Below, piece by piece: positions 24,983 to 34,257 of a stretch of DNA of 64,000 nt. Source of the stretch: Anthoceros angustus (Eukaryota; Streptophyta; Anthocerotopsida; Anthocerotales; Anthocerotaceae); NCBI GenBank assembly GCA_010909165.1, contig MU008188.1:496001-560000 (forward strand), written 5' to 3'. The position numbers and the translations under genes are program-made. The first letter of the stretch is position 1; the number at the start of each line of letters is the position of its first letter. A model generated the notes under the pieces. The model saw nothing but the letters and a program-made list of their open reading frames with translations. It was not told the DNA's origin and did no database searches.

Positions 24983-26215
24983 CCTTTAACCATAAGGGAA
25001 GCACACTGTGCCATTGTTTCTTGAAATACTCAATGAAACTCGGAGCGCTGTCTCCAAAATCTACATACACTTGTTGTAGCATTTTGTGGGCCTCATCTTT
25101 AGTTTGCCACCGTCGGGATAGGTACATAATGTGACCAAGGCGCTGGAAGATTGCAACCCGAACTTCCCAGTTCCAGACCTTCAATAACAAATGTCGTAAC
25201 CAGCACTTTCTGACATGCCACAAGCATAACAACACTGGAACTGTCACGCCCCATACATTGTGAATGGCTGCAATTTCTGCAGCTGCATCGTCTACCAGAA
25301 AGGCACTTGGTTGCCATTCCTGGCAGTGCCTACCAATATGGTCCTTGAAAGCTTGCAACCAAGAGTGAATATCTACTGTCCCACTATCTGTAACAATCCA
25401 GGCAACAGGCATTCCGTTATAGTAACTATCAAACACCAAAAGTGTGTACAAGTGAAACTTGTATTTGTTGGTCCCGAACGTGGCGTCCATGGATATGACA
25501 TTCCCATTCCCAAACTGCAGAATCATGGAACGCTGGAAATCAGTTTGCAAGCCAATCACTAAGGGGGAGGAAACAGAATGATACCAGACAAGGTCCTTGT
25601 GAGCCTCTATCCACAAACCAACACTAATCTCATCGTTGGGGTGATACTGATAGAACCCTGGAAACAATTGAGAGGCAATGTTGTTAATGTCGTGCGGCTG
25701 TAAAAAATCATCGCGACAAGGTTCATAATCACTAGCTTGTGCTTTCAATTCTACTTGCTCCACATGCTCGAGGTATATCTGCCTCTTTGTTACACCAGCA
25801 AATAGAGGCTGTCTCATAGCAGCACGGATGTCCTCACTTAAACGGGCAGCAAACCTTGAGCGAGGGTCTGCAGTATACTGAAGTCCGTGGCAGATTTGTC
25901 CAGATTGGTCTACATGTTCAAATGAATCACGAAACACAACTGCTAGTTGTGGCGGATAGCAAGTCGCTTCACATCAAAGTGGTACTCGCAACCATGTTTG
26001 ATACTCTGACCTCTCAAGATCTTGGCTTTGCGTTTTCCTACACCGCTTGAAGCCTGCTTTTGTCGCATTATCACGAAGATCGCCTTTCCCAAATGCACAC
26101 CAGTATTTCGTGTGGCACAAATAAGCCCAAACATTAGTTTTACGGCTGCTGTTGGAGGCAACTTGCTTCTTATCCGTCTCCTTCCAAAAGTATGTGGGGA
26201 ACTGCACATTCTTGC
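24121..26215 (-). pseudogene. MULE/FAR1-like transposase, copy C (near full-length)
   Basis: The longest uninterrupted frame is 368 codons (25937 down to 24831). Order on the minus strand: an N-terminal segment with KAKILRGQSIKHGCEYHF (25943-26215), the MULE DDE domain with GNGNVISMDATFGTNKYK (first D) and PSAFLVDD (second D), CLWHVRKCWLRHLL, then AIEALHGFLKS with the presumed Glu. After a frameshift near 24900 comes LDWLLHTLVETVSKIYWYKH and a SWIM-like CNCPRGTQGFFCKQ whose final His is Gln. The reading frame also breaks at ~25940. MULE proteins cut and paste DNA and gave rise to FAR1/FHY3 regulators; several frameshifts argue against function here. Confidence 0.87.
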
Positions 26216-26221
26216 CTTAAT

Positions 26222-26293
26222 ACGATAATTTTTGAAGGGGGGATATACTGACCCCCTTCGGCCGAGACAGCACCCCCTTGTCACGAAGAACAC
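26222..26293 (-). repeat. Left terminal module (inverted CCCCCTTC blocks)
   Basis: On the minus strand it runs TTCGTGACAAGGGGG, GCCGAAGGGGG, then CCCCCCTTCAAAAATTATCGT. It has the same last block as the right end at 29662-29681 and related blocks to 1077-1140 and 6781-6870. Confidence 0.75.
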
Positions 26294-27060
26294 CTTACCT
26301 AGAACAGCATATGTGCCCTACTTTGATAATGCACACACCTTTCTCGAGGTCATATCTTTGATAAAAGATGCACTTTCAAGTCTACACCCGAGAACTGGAG
26401 CATGAGGGTGTGGGCCCGCTTATGCTTTAGTAGAATGCATAGAGGGCTGCCATTTTCATATGTTTATTACAACCGAAAACTTTTACTTTCAAGTGGTGGA
26501 ACACAATGAAAACAATCTGTACTAGCGGAGTCTCATTTAAGTGGTCGTGAGAACATTGCAACAAACAATCAAGGAGGAAGTGGTCATCAAGATCGACAAT
26601 AGCCATTCAAGAGTGCGGCTGGCGACTCATCCATGCCTTGCGCCAACCGAGTCAAGTACCACCGCCATATTCGAGGCGGTCCATATCCTCCGCCTCGGTT
26701 GTCGCTCTCCATTGCTTGCTCGCCTTCAATAGTATCATTCTTGGGCCCCGACGGTGTCGATCGCCACACAAAGATCTAGGGTCTCACCTCATCCAAAAGG
26801 TCGCCATGTGGTCTTCAACCTTCCGCACTCAATGCAACCACTTGGGCTTTAAGGCAATGCCAACGTCCTTAAAATGAACAAAGTTAGTTGCCCATGCGCC
26901 CATGCAAGCATCCTTAAAATCAACAAAATTGAATTGTTGAGGAGGCACGAGGTTTGAACACAAACCTATTCATTACTACACTTATTTCCCAAACACTAGA
27001 CCAACAGTCCATGGTTGAAATAATTCTTGAGGCGCTAAATATTTATTTTCTGGAAGCAGG

Positions 27061-27365
27061 TAGAGGAGGCGCCGGCCGGCGCCCATGGGCAAGGCATGGC
27101 GTGTTGGTGGGGGCGGCCGGCCCATGGGCGGCGGCCGGCGCGCCATGGGCGGTGTGCTAGGAGGGCGCTGGCCGGCCGGCGCCCATGGTGTGCTAGGGGA
27201 GGCGCCGGCCGCCCATGTGGTGTGTTAGGGGAGGCGCCGGCCGGCGCCCATGGGCGGTGTGCTAGGGGAGGCGCCGGCCGCGCCCATGGGTGGTGTGTTA
27301 GGGGCGCCGGCGGCCGGCGCCCATGGGCAAGGCATGGCGTGTTGGGGAGGCGCCGGCGCGCCCTT
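27061..27365. repeat. Palindromic GC minisatellite, block 1
   Basis: Units of about 30-40 bp carry the 16-bp palindrome GGCGCCGGCCGGCGCC (for example 27068-27083) joined to a second palindrome GCCCATGGGC, then either GGTGTGCTAGGGGA or AAGGCATGGCGTGTTGGG. Several units have the palindrome shortened by a few bases. All apparent proteins through it (Gly/Ala/Pro/Arg-rich) are artefacts of the repeat. Confidence 0.93.
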
Positions 27366-27745
27366 AGCACCATCCTACGGTGCATACGGTGAAGCTAGGG
27401 GGACAAGAAGGAACGGCAGTATCCTATCACCGATGGAAGGTGTGGCCCATTTGCGTGAAGGGTTAAAAGATTTGCATCCATAGGTGACGCTGAAGAGTAT
27501 AAGTGGTGGGAAGCCTTTGGACCGGAAGGAGATTGCTATCATTGTGGAGAATAACATTGGGCTAGTGCTACGTCCTTGGAAGTGGTTTTCACGTGCGAAG
27601 TGGATCATACTGACCACTTCAAGTGCGGATGAAGCTTTGCTAGATGAGGCATTATTGAGGGACCTCCACGTGATATGTATTTGGGGCATATCAAAATGCG
27701 GAAGGCAACTGGAAATGGCACGGATGAATGGGGACATAACAAAAC
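27366..27745 (+). pseudogene. Tail fragment of VGHTHDQID-type gene, copy 1
   Basis: Contains the words DRKEIAIIVENNIGLVL, WKWFSRAKWI, SSADEALLDEALLRDL and MARMNGDIT, homologous to 5338-5600. It is cut by the tandem-duplication joint at about 27745. Not a functional gene. Confidence 0.75.
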
Positions 27746-28149
27746 CGAGTCAAGTACCACCGCCATATTCGAGGCGGTCCATATCCTCCGCCTCGTTGTC
27801 GCTCTCCTCCATTGCTTGCTCGCCTTCAATAGTATCATTCTTGACGGTGTCGATCGCCACAAAGATCTAGGGTCTCACGACCCTCATCCAAAAGGTCGCC
27901 AATGTGGTCTTCAACCTTCCGCACTCAATGCAACCACTTGGGCTTTAAGGCAATGCCAACGTCCTTAAAATGAACAAAGTTAGTTGCCCATGCGCCCATG
28001 CAAGCATCCTTAAAATCAACAAAATTGAACTGAGGAGGCACGAGGTTTGAACACAAACCTATTCATTACTACACTTATTTCCCAAACACTAGACCAACAA
28101 TCCATGGTTGAAATAATTCTTGAGGCGCTAAATATTTATTTTCATGAGG

Positions 28150-28475
28150 TGGGGAGGGCGCTGGCCGGCGCCCATGGGCAAGGCATGGCGTGTTGGGGGG
28201 CCGGCCCGGCCCATGGGCAAGGCATGGCGTGTTAGGGGAGGCGCCGGCCGCCCATGGGCAGTGTGCTAGGGGAGGCGCCGGCCGCCCATGGTGGTGTGCT
28301 AGGGAGGCCGGCCGGCCCATGGGCGGTGTGCTAGGGAGGCGCCGGCCGGCCCATGGGCAAGGCATGGCGTGTTGGTGGGGGCGCCGGCCGGCCCATGGGT
28401 GGTGGTGTGCTAGGGAGGCGCCGCCGGCCGGCGCCCATGGGCGGTGTGCTAGGGAGGCGCCCGGCGGCGCCTCCC
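28150..28475. repeat. Palindromic GC minisatellite, block 2
   Basis: Same GGCGCCGGCCGGCGCC / GCCCATGGGC units as block 1, with a different order of the two spacer types. The unit number and order have changed since the 1.1-kb duplication. Confidence 0.93.
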
Positions 28476-28489
28476 TTAGCACCATCCTA

Positions 28490-29340
28490 CGGTGCATACG
28501 GGTGAAGCTAGGGGGACAAGAAGGAACGGCAGTATCCTATCACCGATGGAAGGTGTGGCCCATTTGCGAAGGGTTAAAAGATTTGCATCCATAGGTGATC
28601 AAGAGTATAAGTGGTGGGAAGCCTTGGACCGGAAGGAGATTGCTATCATTGTGGAGAATAACATTGGGCTAGTGCTACAGCCTTGGAAGTGGTTTTCACG
28701 CGTAAGTGGATCATACTGACCACTTCAAGTGCGGATGAAGCTTTGCTAGATGAGGCATTATTGAGGGACCTCCCACGTGATATGTATTTGGGGCATATCA
28801 AAATGCGGAAGGCAAGCTGGGAAATGGCACGGATGAATGGGGACATAACGGAACCGAGAGGGATGTTTACGGCGGTGCCGTGCAATACGGACATGCATAA
28901 CAGGCCATTACGGATTGGGAGGTCATTGACGTGAAGCTAAACGCACCACGACCTCACTTTCTTATCCACTAGTATCGGACCGAGCACATAGATGCGTATG
29001 AAGGAGATATGTGCAGAACATAGTCCGCCAGAGTGGTAACCCATCCGTCCAATGCCGAGGAAAAAGGGAATAAGATCCATTACCTAAAAACATACAGAGG
29101 TATTTGTGAATGAAACATATCCCAGACATGGGTTTGTGTTGAACGACAAAACATCCGTATGTGGACAAAAAGCGATAAGGGATAAGCTCATGAGTTGCGT
29201 GGCTTCATACAACTGCGAGTGAAAGTGTCATCAAGATAGTGATGACAATGGAGGAGAAGTCGGACCAAGTGATGACGATGGATTGAACTCGGGATGAGTG
29301 AAACCGAAATCTGCTTTTTCCGGGTCCCGAGTTAATGTTG
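28490..29340 (+). pseudogene. Tail fragment of VGHTHDQID-type gene, copy 2
   Basis: Repeats the VENNIGLVL, SSADEALLDEALLRDL and MARMNGDIT words. Unlike copy 1 it continues through sequence aligning with 5640-6000 of the first element (HFLIH..YR.EH.DAYEGD, and a later LRGFIQ). Frameshifts throughout. Together with the terminal module at 29606 it marks the right side of the element. Confidence 0.72.
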
Positions 29341-29605
29341 TAAGTCCGGTCGATGTTTCGTGTTAGGAAATACCGTCTGTGGCTTTTGTGGTGTCATAAC
29401 AAAACCACATTTCCATCCCAAACCGAAGTTTACTGCTCGCCCGGCAGAACGGCCTTCCTCACCGCTCCTACTTTGCATCATTCCCTAGGTTCGAGTTTCA
29501 TACCACCATTCGACACAAACATTGCCGGATGGAAAGTAGTAACTTTCCGGGTGACACCTTTTTGGAGCTGTTTTCCGCAATGCCTTCAAAACGCTGTTTT
29601 AGGGC

Positions 29606-29681
29606 CCATCAAAAACCCCCTTCAGAGATTATTTGCGGAAAACCCCCTTCGAGATTATTCACCCCCTTCAAAAATTATCGT
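29606..29681 (+). repeat. Right terminal module (three CCCCCTTC blocks)
   Basis: Three consecutive blocks, ACCCCCTTCAGAGATTATTT, ACCCCCTTCGAGATTATTCA and CCCCCTTCAAAAATTATCGT, spaced about 25-30 bp. The outermost is the right TIR. Confidence 0.8.
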
Positions 29682-30581
29682 GTTCCTTCTCCTAACACCA
29701 AGTCAGACACCCTGTTCCATGGAATAATGGCAAATCTAGAGATAGCGGGCACACAATCCTTAGAAGCAACTTGATACCGTCTTGCTATAACAGTGGGTGA
29801 AAACTTGAGATGTTGCGTGTTGAACAAGCCACCTGGCGGCTCTTGCACCTCCCAACCGTAGGGAAGATCTTCAATCTCCATCTTAGTTGCCATTTCAAGT
29901 CACAATTCGGTGTTCAGAACACGGGCTGCACGGAGGTATTGCTTAATCGAGTTCAGTGTGAAGTGAACCCGCCAAAAATGATGCTTACTTTCTATTTCAA
30001 ATGGAAACGTGTTTTAGGGTTTGTTTCGCCTCTGGTTATGTATGACATGCATGCCATGCGCAAGCAGACATGGTCATAGCATGACGTCATGCTCATGACA
30101 TGAGGCATGACATGAGCCTCTTGGCGCTTAAGACCGGCAGGCCGTGCCGGTGGCAACGGAGAGGAGAGAGACTGAGTGGTGGGCCCCACTAGATCAAGGC
30201 AACCTCGCATTAAACCCCCGACGAACTATAGTGACCGGGGAAATGGGATGCCATCGGGGTTCTGGATATACCCCACACACGTTTCGATCTTGGTATATTT
30301 CCATTGCTAGCTTGATGCTCAACAACAAAAGCAATGATATTTATGTCCACTAAGGGTAGCTGTCCTTTTTCGGCACATAAAAAAACTTAAAATTAAATTG
30401 GGTAGAGTCAAGTTAGAAAGTACCTAAACGAAGTGGGCCCTTCTAGTATTTAAGCCGACGTGAGAAAACTGATATTACACTGAAAACTTGAACTAGTTCT
30501 ACTGATTATTATCTATTAGTTGTACATCAAATAACATGCTAGCCTTGCTATAGATTTTCTGTCAGTTTAACGTCAAACGAC
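29682..30581. other. No gene recognised; pectinesterase upstream region
   Basis: A minus-strand ORF at 29675-29893 (it contains MEIEDLPYGWEVQEPPGGLF) has no family I recognise. At about 30040-30120 CATG and its neighbours recur many times (GCATGCCATGCGC, CATGACGTCATGCTCATGAC), giving a small palindrome-rich patch. The rest is AT-rich. Confidence 0.4.
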
Positions 30582-32379
30582 ATGGTCGCTTTACAACCCT
30601 TTGGCTATAAGAGGATTTCAAGTTTCCACAATATGGCTAAAGTATCGAGAGAGCATTATATCTTTATTGTTGGAACAATATGGATGTCAATGTTTGCGAT
30701 AGCTTGGGTGTCACTCCTTGCTTTGATTTTCTCTCGTACTGTACTAGGAGGTGAACAAGGCGCTCATTTGCAGGTATGCATGATTCCTTTAGTTTTCCAT
30801 ATCTCAAAACTTGGTAACATTTTGACCAACAAAATCATATGAATTGAAATCACATTTGATCAGGTTGAGAATGGCTTTGTTATAACACAAACTTTAGAAA
30901 TTGTGAAGAAATCAACAAGCATCATCACACAAGCGAGCAAAATGATTACAGTGAGCTTGGAAGATGATGGTTCTGATTTCAAGTACATCCAAGATGCTAT
31001 TAATAGTGTGCCTGATAATAATGATGCTCAGATCATCATCAAGATTGCACCCGGTTTCTATATGTGAGTATCATATTACAAGTATATCTAACTTCTAGCA
31101 GTGGAATATGTTGTTGGGTGCCTAACATATAATATGTTTATGTAGGGAAAAAATAAAAATTCCTTCTACCAAACCCTACATAACATTAGAGGGATCAGGG
31201 ACATCAACAACTAAAATTACATGGAATGATATTGCAGCAACTGCAGGTACTTACAATAGTGCAACAATAGGTATCGATGCTAATAATTTCATCGCGACTA
31301 ATATAACTTTTGAGGTATGTAAGATTTTCTCATTCTATATTTTTATGTGAAACTTATGATTGATTAACTCATATCTAACTGATGCTTGTTTGATTTATAA
31401 GAATTCAGCACGAGTTGCACTTCCAGGCGAAGTAGGGGAGCAAGCGGTTGCATTAAGAATAGGCGGGGACAAAGCTCAATTTGTCAATTGTAATTTTATT
31501 GGTGGTCAAGACACTCTTTTTGATTTCTCAGGAAGACATTATTTTTTGAACTGTATAATCATTGGTACGGTTGATTTTATTTTTGGTAACGGTCAATCTA
31601 TATATCAGGTATTTTTTCATAGCCGTGATCATTTGGAAATTGAATTTCTTATGATTATATGTGATTTATGCTTTTGAGTTCATGTATCTGATGAAGTACA
31701 CCTCATTTATACTTAAAATATGCTCGTTTTATAGGGTTGTACCATTCAATCTATTGCAAACACCACTGGAGCAATAAGCGCCCAAAAGAGAGACTATGAG
31801 TATGAAAGCACTGGATTTGTTTTCAATGATTGTTGGGTGAATGGAACTGGCTCAAACTACTTAGGTAGAGCGTGGGGAAATGCCTCTCGGGTAATATATG
31901 CAAATTCATATATTGAGGACATAATTGACCCACAAGGGTGGAGCGATTTTAACGTCCCTATTAGAGACAAGTAAGTTATCTTCCCTGACAAGAGTTTACT
32001 TTAAAATAATTCACAACTATGAAGATAGGTTCATGATTTATGCTTATTCACATCATAGTCTTCGGCAAATAAACTTCTAAGCATTCATATCTATAGTTCA
32101 CTTTAGACATTATATAAGATATTTCATATTTTTTAGACATAATTTTGTTAGTTAGTCCTAGTTAAAACCAATTTTGTAAAGCTTGTGCTAAATCTGTTTT
32201 GTTTTTTTAGAACTGCTTTTTATGGGATGTACCAATGCTATGGTCCAGGTGCCAATAGTACTAACTTTGTCACTTGGGCACATGAGCTAACATGGGAACA
32301 AGCAGCTCCTTTTCTTAATCTGACTTTTATAGACATTGAGAACGAAGGATGGGTTACATTTGGTGAAACTATATATTGA
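30582..32379 (+). CDS. Pectin methylesterase (pectinesterase)
   Basis: De-esterifies cell-wall homogalacturonan (EC 3.1.1.11 family). Exons 30582-30773, 30864-31063, 31146-31314, 31402-31608, 31735-31970 and 32211-32379; all introns are GT-AG and in phase, giving 390 residues. The first ~60 residues hold one hydrophobic segment ([22 protein letters not shown]), a signal anchor or signal peptide, with no PMEI pro-domain, so it is a type-II-like or secreted form. Catalytic motifs are intact: QAVALR (201-206), GGQDTLFD with Gln223 and Asp224, GTVDFIFGN with Asp245, and YLGRAW with Arg301 and Trp303. ATG 30582 is the first Met; Met18 (30633) is an alternative. Codon and base use is markedly more AT-rich than in the other host genes of the window. 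Confidence 0.94.
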
Positions 32380-32601
32380 CTCATAAAATTATCCATTTTT
32401 ATATAATTATTTTTCTTATATAGAGGAACGTTTTACAAATATGATTTTCAATAATAAATTGAGTTCTCAAAATTACTTTGTATGTATCAAAGTAAAAGGA
32501 CGTGATGTAGCACACATTGTAAATAGGGAGAAATATTTTACAACTTGGATTTATTATTTTAAATTTCAAAACTACTTTGTAAGTAGCATCTTATTGCTCA
32601 G
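32380..32601. other. AT-rich 3' flank of pectinesterase
   Basis: No coding signal. It ends in a TTATTGCTCAG acceptor-like sequence directly ahead of the haspin-like piece. Confidence 0.4.
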
Positions 32602-32850
32602 GCGCACTGGTCAGTGTCCTATGCAACAAGGTTTCCTCTAGAGTATCCACCTTGTCAAAGGTTCAGGATGATTGTACAAGAGAAGGCTGGGATTCCTTTG
32701 TCAAAATTCCAATTTCACACAATGCAGGAAATCAAAAGTATGTTATTGCAAGTAACTCTTGCTTTACACGTAGCACAAAAAGCTTATGGATTCGAGCATC
32801 GTGACCTCCATAACCCAATCAAAAGCAATATAACCCGCATTTTAAAGTAG
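32602..32850 (+). pseudogene. Haspin-type kinase fragment ending at HRDLH
   Basis: The open frame 32602-32850 reads AHWSVSYATRFPLEYP, QRFRMIVQEKAGIPLSKFQF, EIKSMLLQVTLALHVAQKAY and GFEHRDLH before diverging to a stop. The spacing and the words EYP-QRF-IVQE, LLQVT-LAVA and FEHRDLH match the catalytic centre of plant haspin, the histone H3 Thr3 kinase. A functional gene would continue with WGNxL and the rest of the C-lobe, and would have a long N-terminal part; neither is seen. It begins right after a good splice acceptor, so it looks like one or two captured exons. Its nearest upstream gene is the pectinesterase, 220 bp away on the same strand. Confidence 0.75.
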
Positions 32851-34257
32851 ATTGTAAATTAACAATCTATTGTAATCTGCATTGTAAAATTTAGTTTTTG
32901 AGAAAAATCCAAGCTAAGCGAGAATAAAGTTATAGAAATTACTCAAATAGTCTCCGATAATGAGGAATACATTGGCATTTATCCAAAACAGAATTTTGAT
33001 TGGTGTGGGGCCTTCTCCGCGGGGTTTTGCATTTGGCTTTTGAAGAATTGTCCAAGGATGTGTTTGCTCCGTCCTTAGCAGATGTCGAGAAGTGTGTCTT
33101 TACAACGTCTCTCCAGCTTCTCTTCAAGCAGCGTGCACAAATGATCTTCAAACTCGGTGACTATCTACTCTGGCTCCGCCTCCAAGAACATCCCGAGGTT
33201 AATGACGCGGTCTACACACAACTTTAAATTTTATGGGCCAGCCTCTAATACATAGCGCCAAACTCCAATCCTGGAGCCAGGTCTTTTCTCTTCATGGGTT
33301 GGAGCAAGTTCCACGACTTTATTTGTCTAAACAAGCTAACAATTTGCAATGACAAGCTCTTGGAAGGTATCACCGCGCGCTTTGACCACCCTGCTCACCA
33401 CCCTCAAGCTTCCGACTCCTAAACTCGAAGGTAAGCAGGGAATTACAGAACTACGGCTCATCCTCATTCATCTTACCTAGTTGGTTGAGCATTACAACTT
33501 CTTCGGCCTCGCGATGGTTGAAAGCTTGGATGCCGATATGAATTTGGAGCTGTCGAATGAAGAAAAAAAATCGACACCTACACGAGGGGCGGCTAAGCAA
33601 TTCTTTTGTTGGTGGCTAAGATTCGTCATCTCCCCTCTCAATTAGTAGGTGTCTTTGGGTTCTTGGATTTGGCCAAATAAAACCGATTCATGTGTGAGGA
33701 ATGGGTTGAAAACATCCTCTCAGTTATGGCCCTCAAGCACACCCTCTTTGATGTGTCTCAATACTACAAAGAGGAACTCGACCAAGTCACCTCTGGTCAA
33801 GATTTGGCCAGGCGCATCACTAACGATGTGTTTCACATGGTGCCAAAGTGTTTGAAGTCCAAAATTATAGCAAAGCTCAAGGACCAGGTGAAGGCCCTTG
33901 AGACGTGGAAATCCAGGGGAGACTCCCTTCCATGGCCCCTTGGGATTCCTATCGAGCGTGATAAGGATTCGATGTATTGAAGTCCATCGATCTAGAGCAT
34001 TGTTCGTTGGTGTCTAAAACATACCATTTCTTTGTGGATGTTCCTCTACCTGTTGTGTGTTTTGCAAGATGTGCAGAAAGCAAGGGCACTAATCATGACC
34101 ATTTGTGGGAAGGTCACGGAATCCGTTGTCCAACATAGGAGAGAAATGTCTCAACGCTGAGTCAGAGCCAGCTTCGAAAGGATGCCCAGGATGGGAATAA
34201 CGATGACCAGCACAGTGCAGATAGTGAGCTGGGCCCATCAGATGAGGAGGAGGTTTA
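32851..34257 (+). other. Unidentified coding-like fragments
   Basis: Two plus-strand ORFs look protein-like in composition but match nothing I know: 33000-33227 (it contains VEKCVFTTSLQLLFKQRAQM) and 33690-33980 (it contains MCEEWVENILSVMALKHTLF and LARRITNDVFHMVPKCLKSK). A frame upstream of the second (about 33500-33690) is interrupted by stops. They could be exons of one decayed gene or gag-like retroelement sequence. Confidence 0.35.

Larger units (their letters stand above)
26645..28850 (+). repeat. 1.1-kb tandem duplication inside the TIR element
   Basis: GTCAAGTACCACCGCCATAT starts at 26651 and 27749 (offset 1098 bp). The joints at 26645, 27743 and about 28850 share AACCGAG. The two units differ almost only by small indels in CG/CNG-rich words and by minisatellite unit number. 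Confidence 0.92.
26222..29681. mobile_element. Candidate DNA transposon with perfect 20-bp TIR
   Basis: ACGATAATTTTTGAAGGGGG at 26222-26241 is the exact reverse complement of 29662-29681, 3.46 kb apart. Inside each end lie further CCCCCTTC blocks. The body contains two tandem copies (offset 1098 bp) of a segment made of a GC-palindrome minisatellite and a plus-strand coding tail homologous to the VGHTHDQID gene at 3430-6200. The VGHTHDQID core itself is absent, so this looks like a non-autonomous, internally rearranged member. It lies at the 5' end of MULE copy C. No target-site duplication was identified. Confidence 0.65.

Noticed and set aside
27035-27385. Ala/Pro/Arg-rich ORFs on both strands, and similar ones at 28075-28594
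   Set aside because: They are products of the stop-free palindromic minisatellite with a period that keeps frames open; unit-length changes break them freely.
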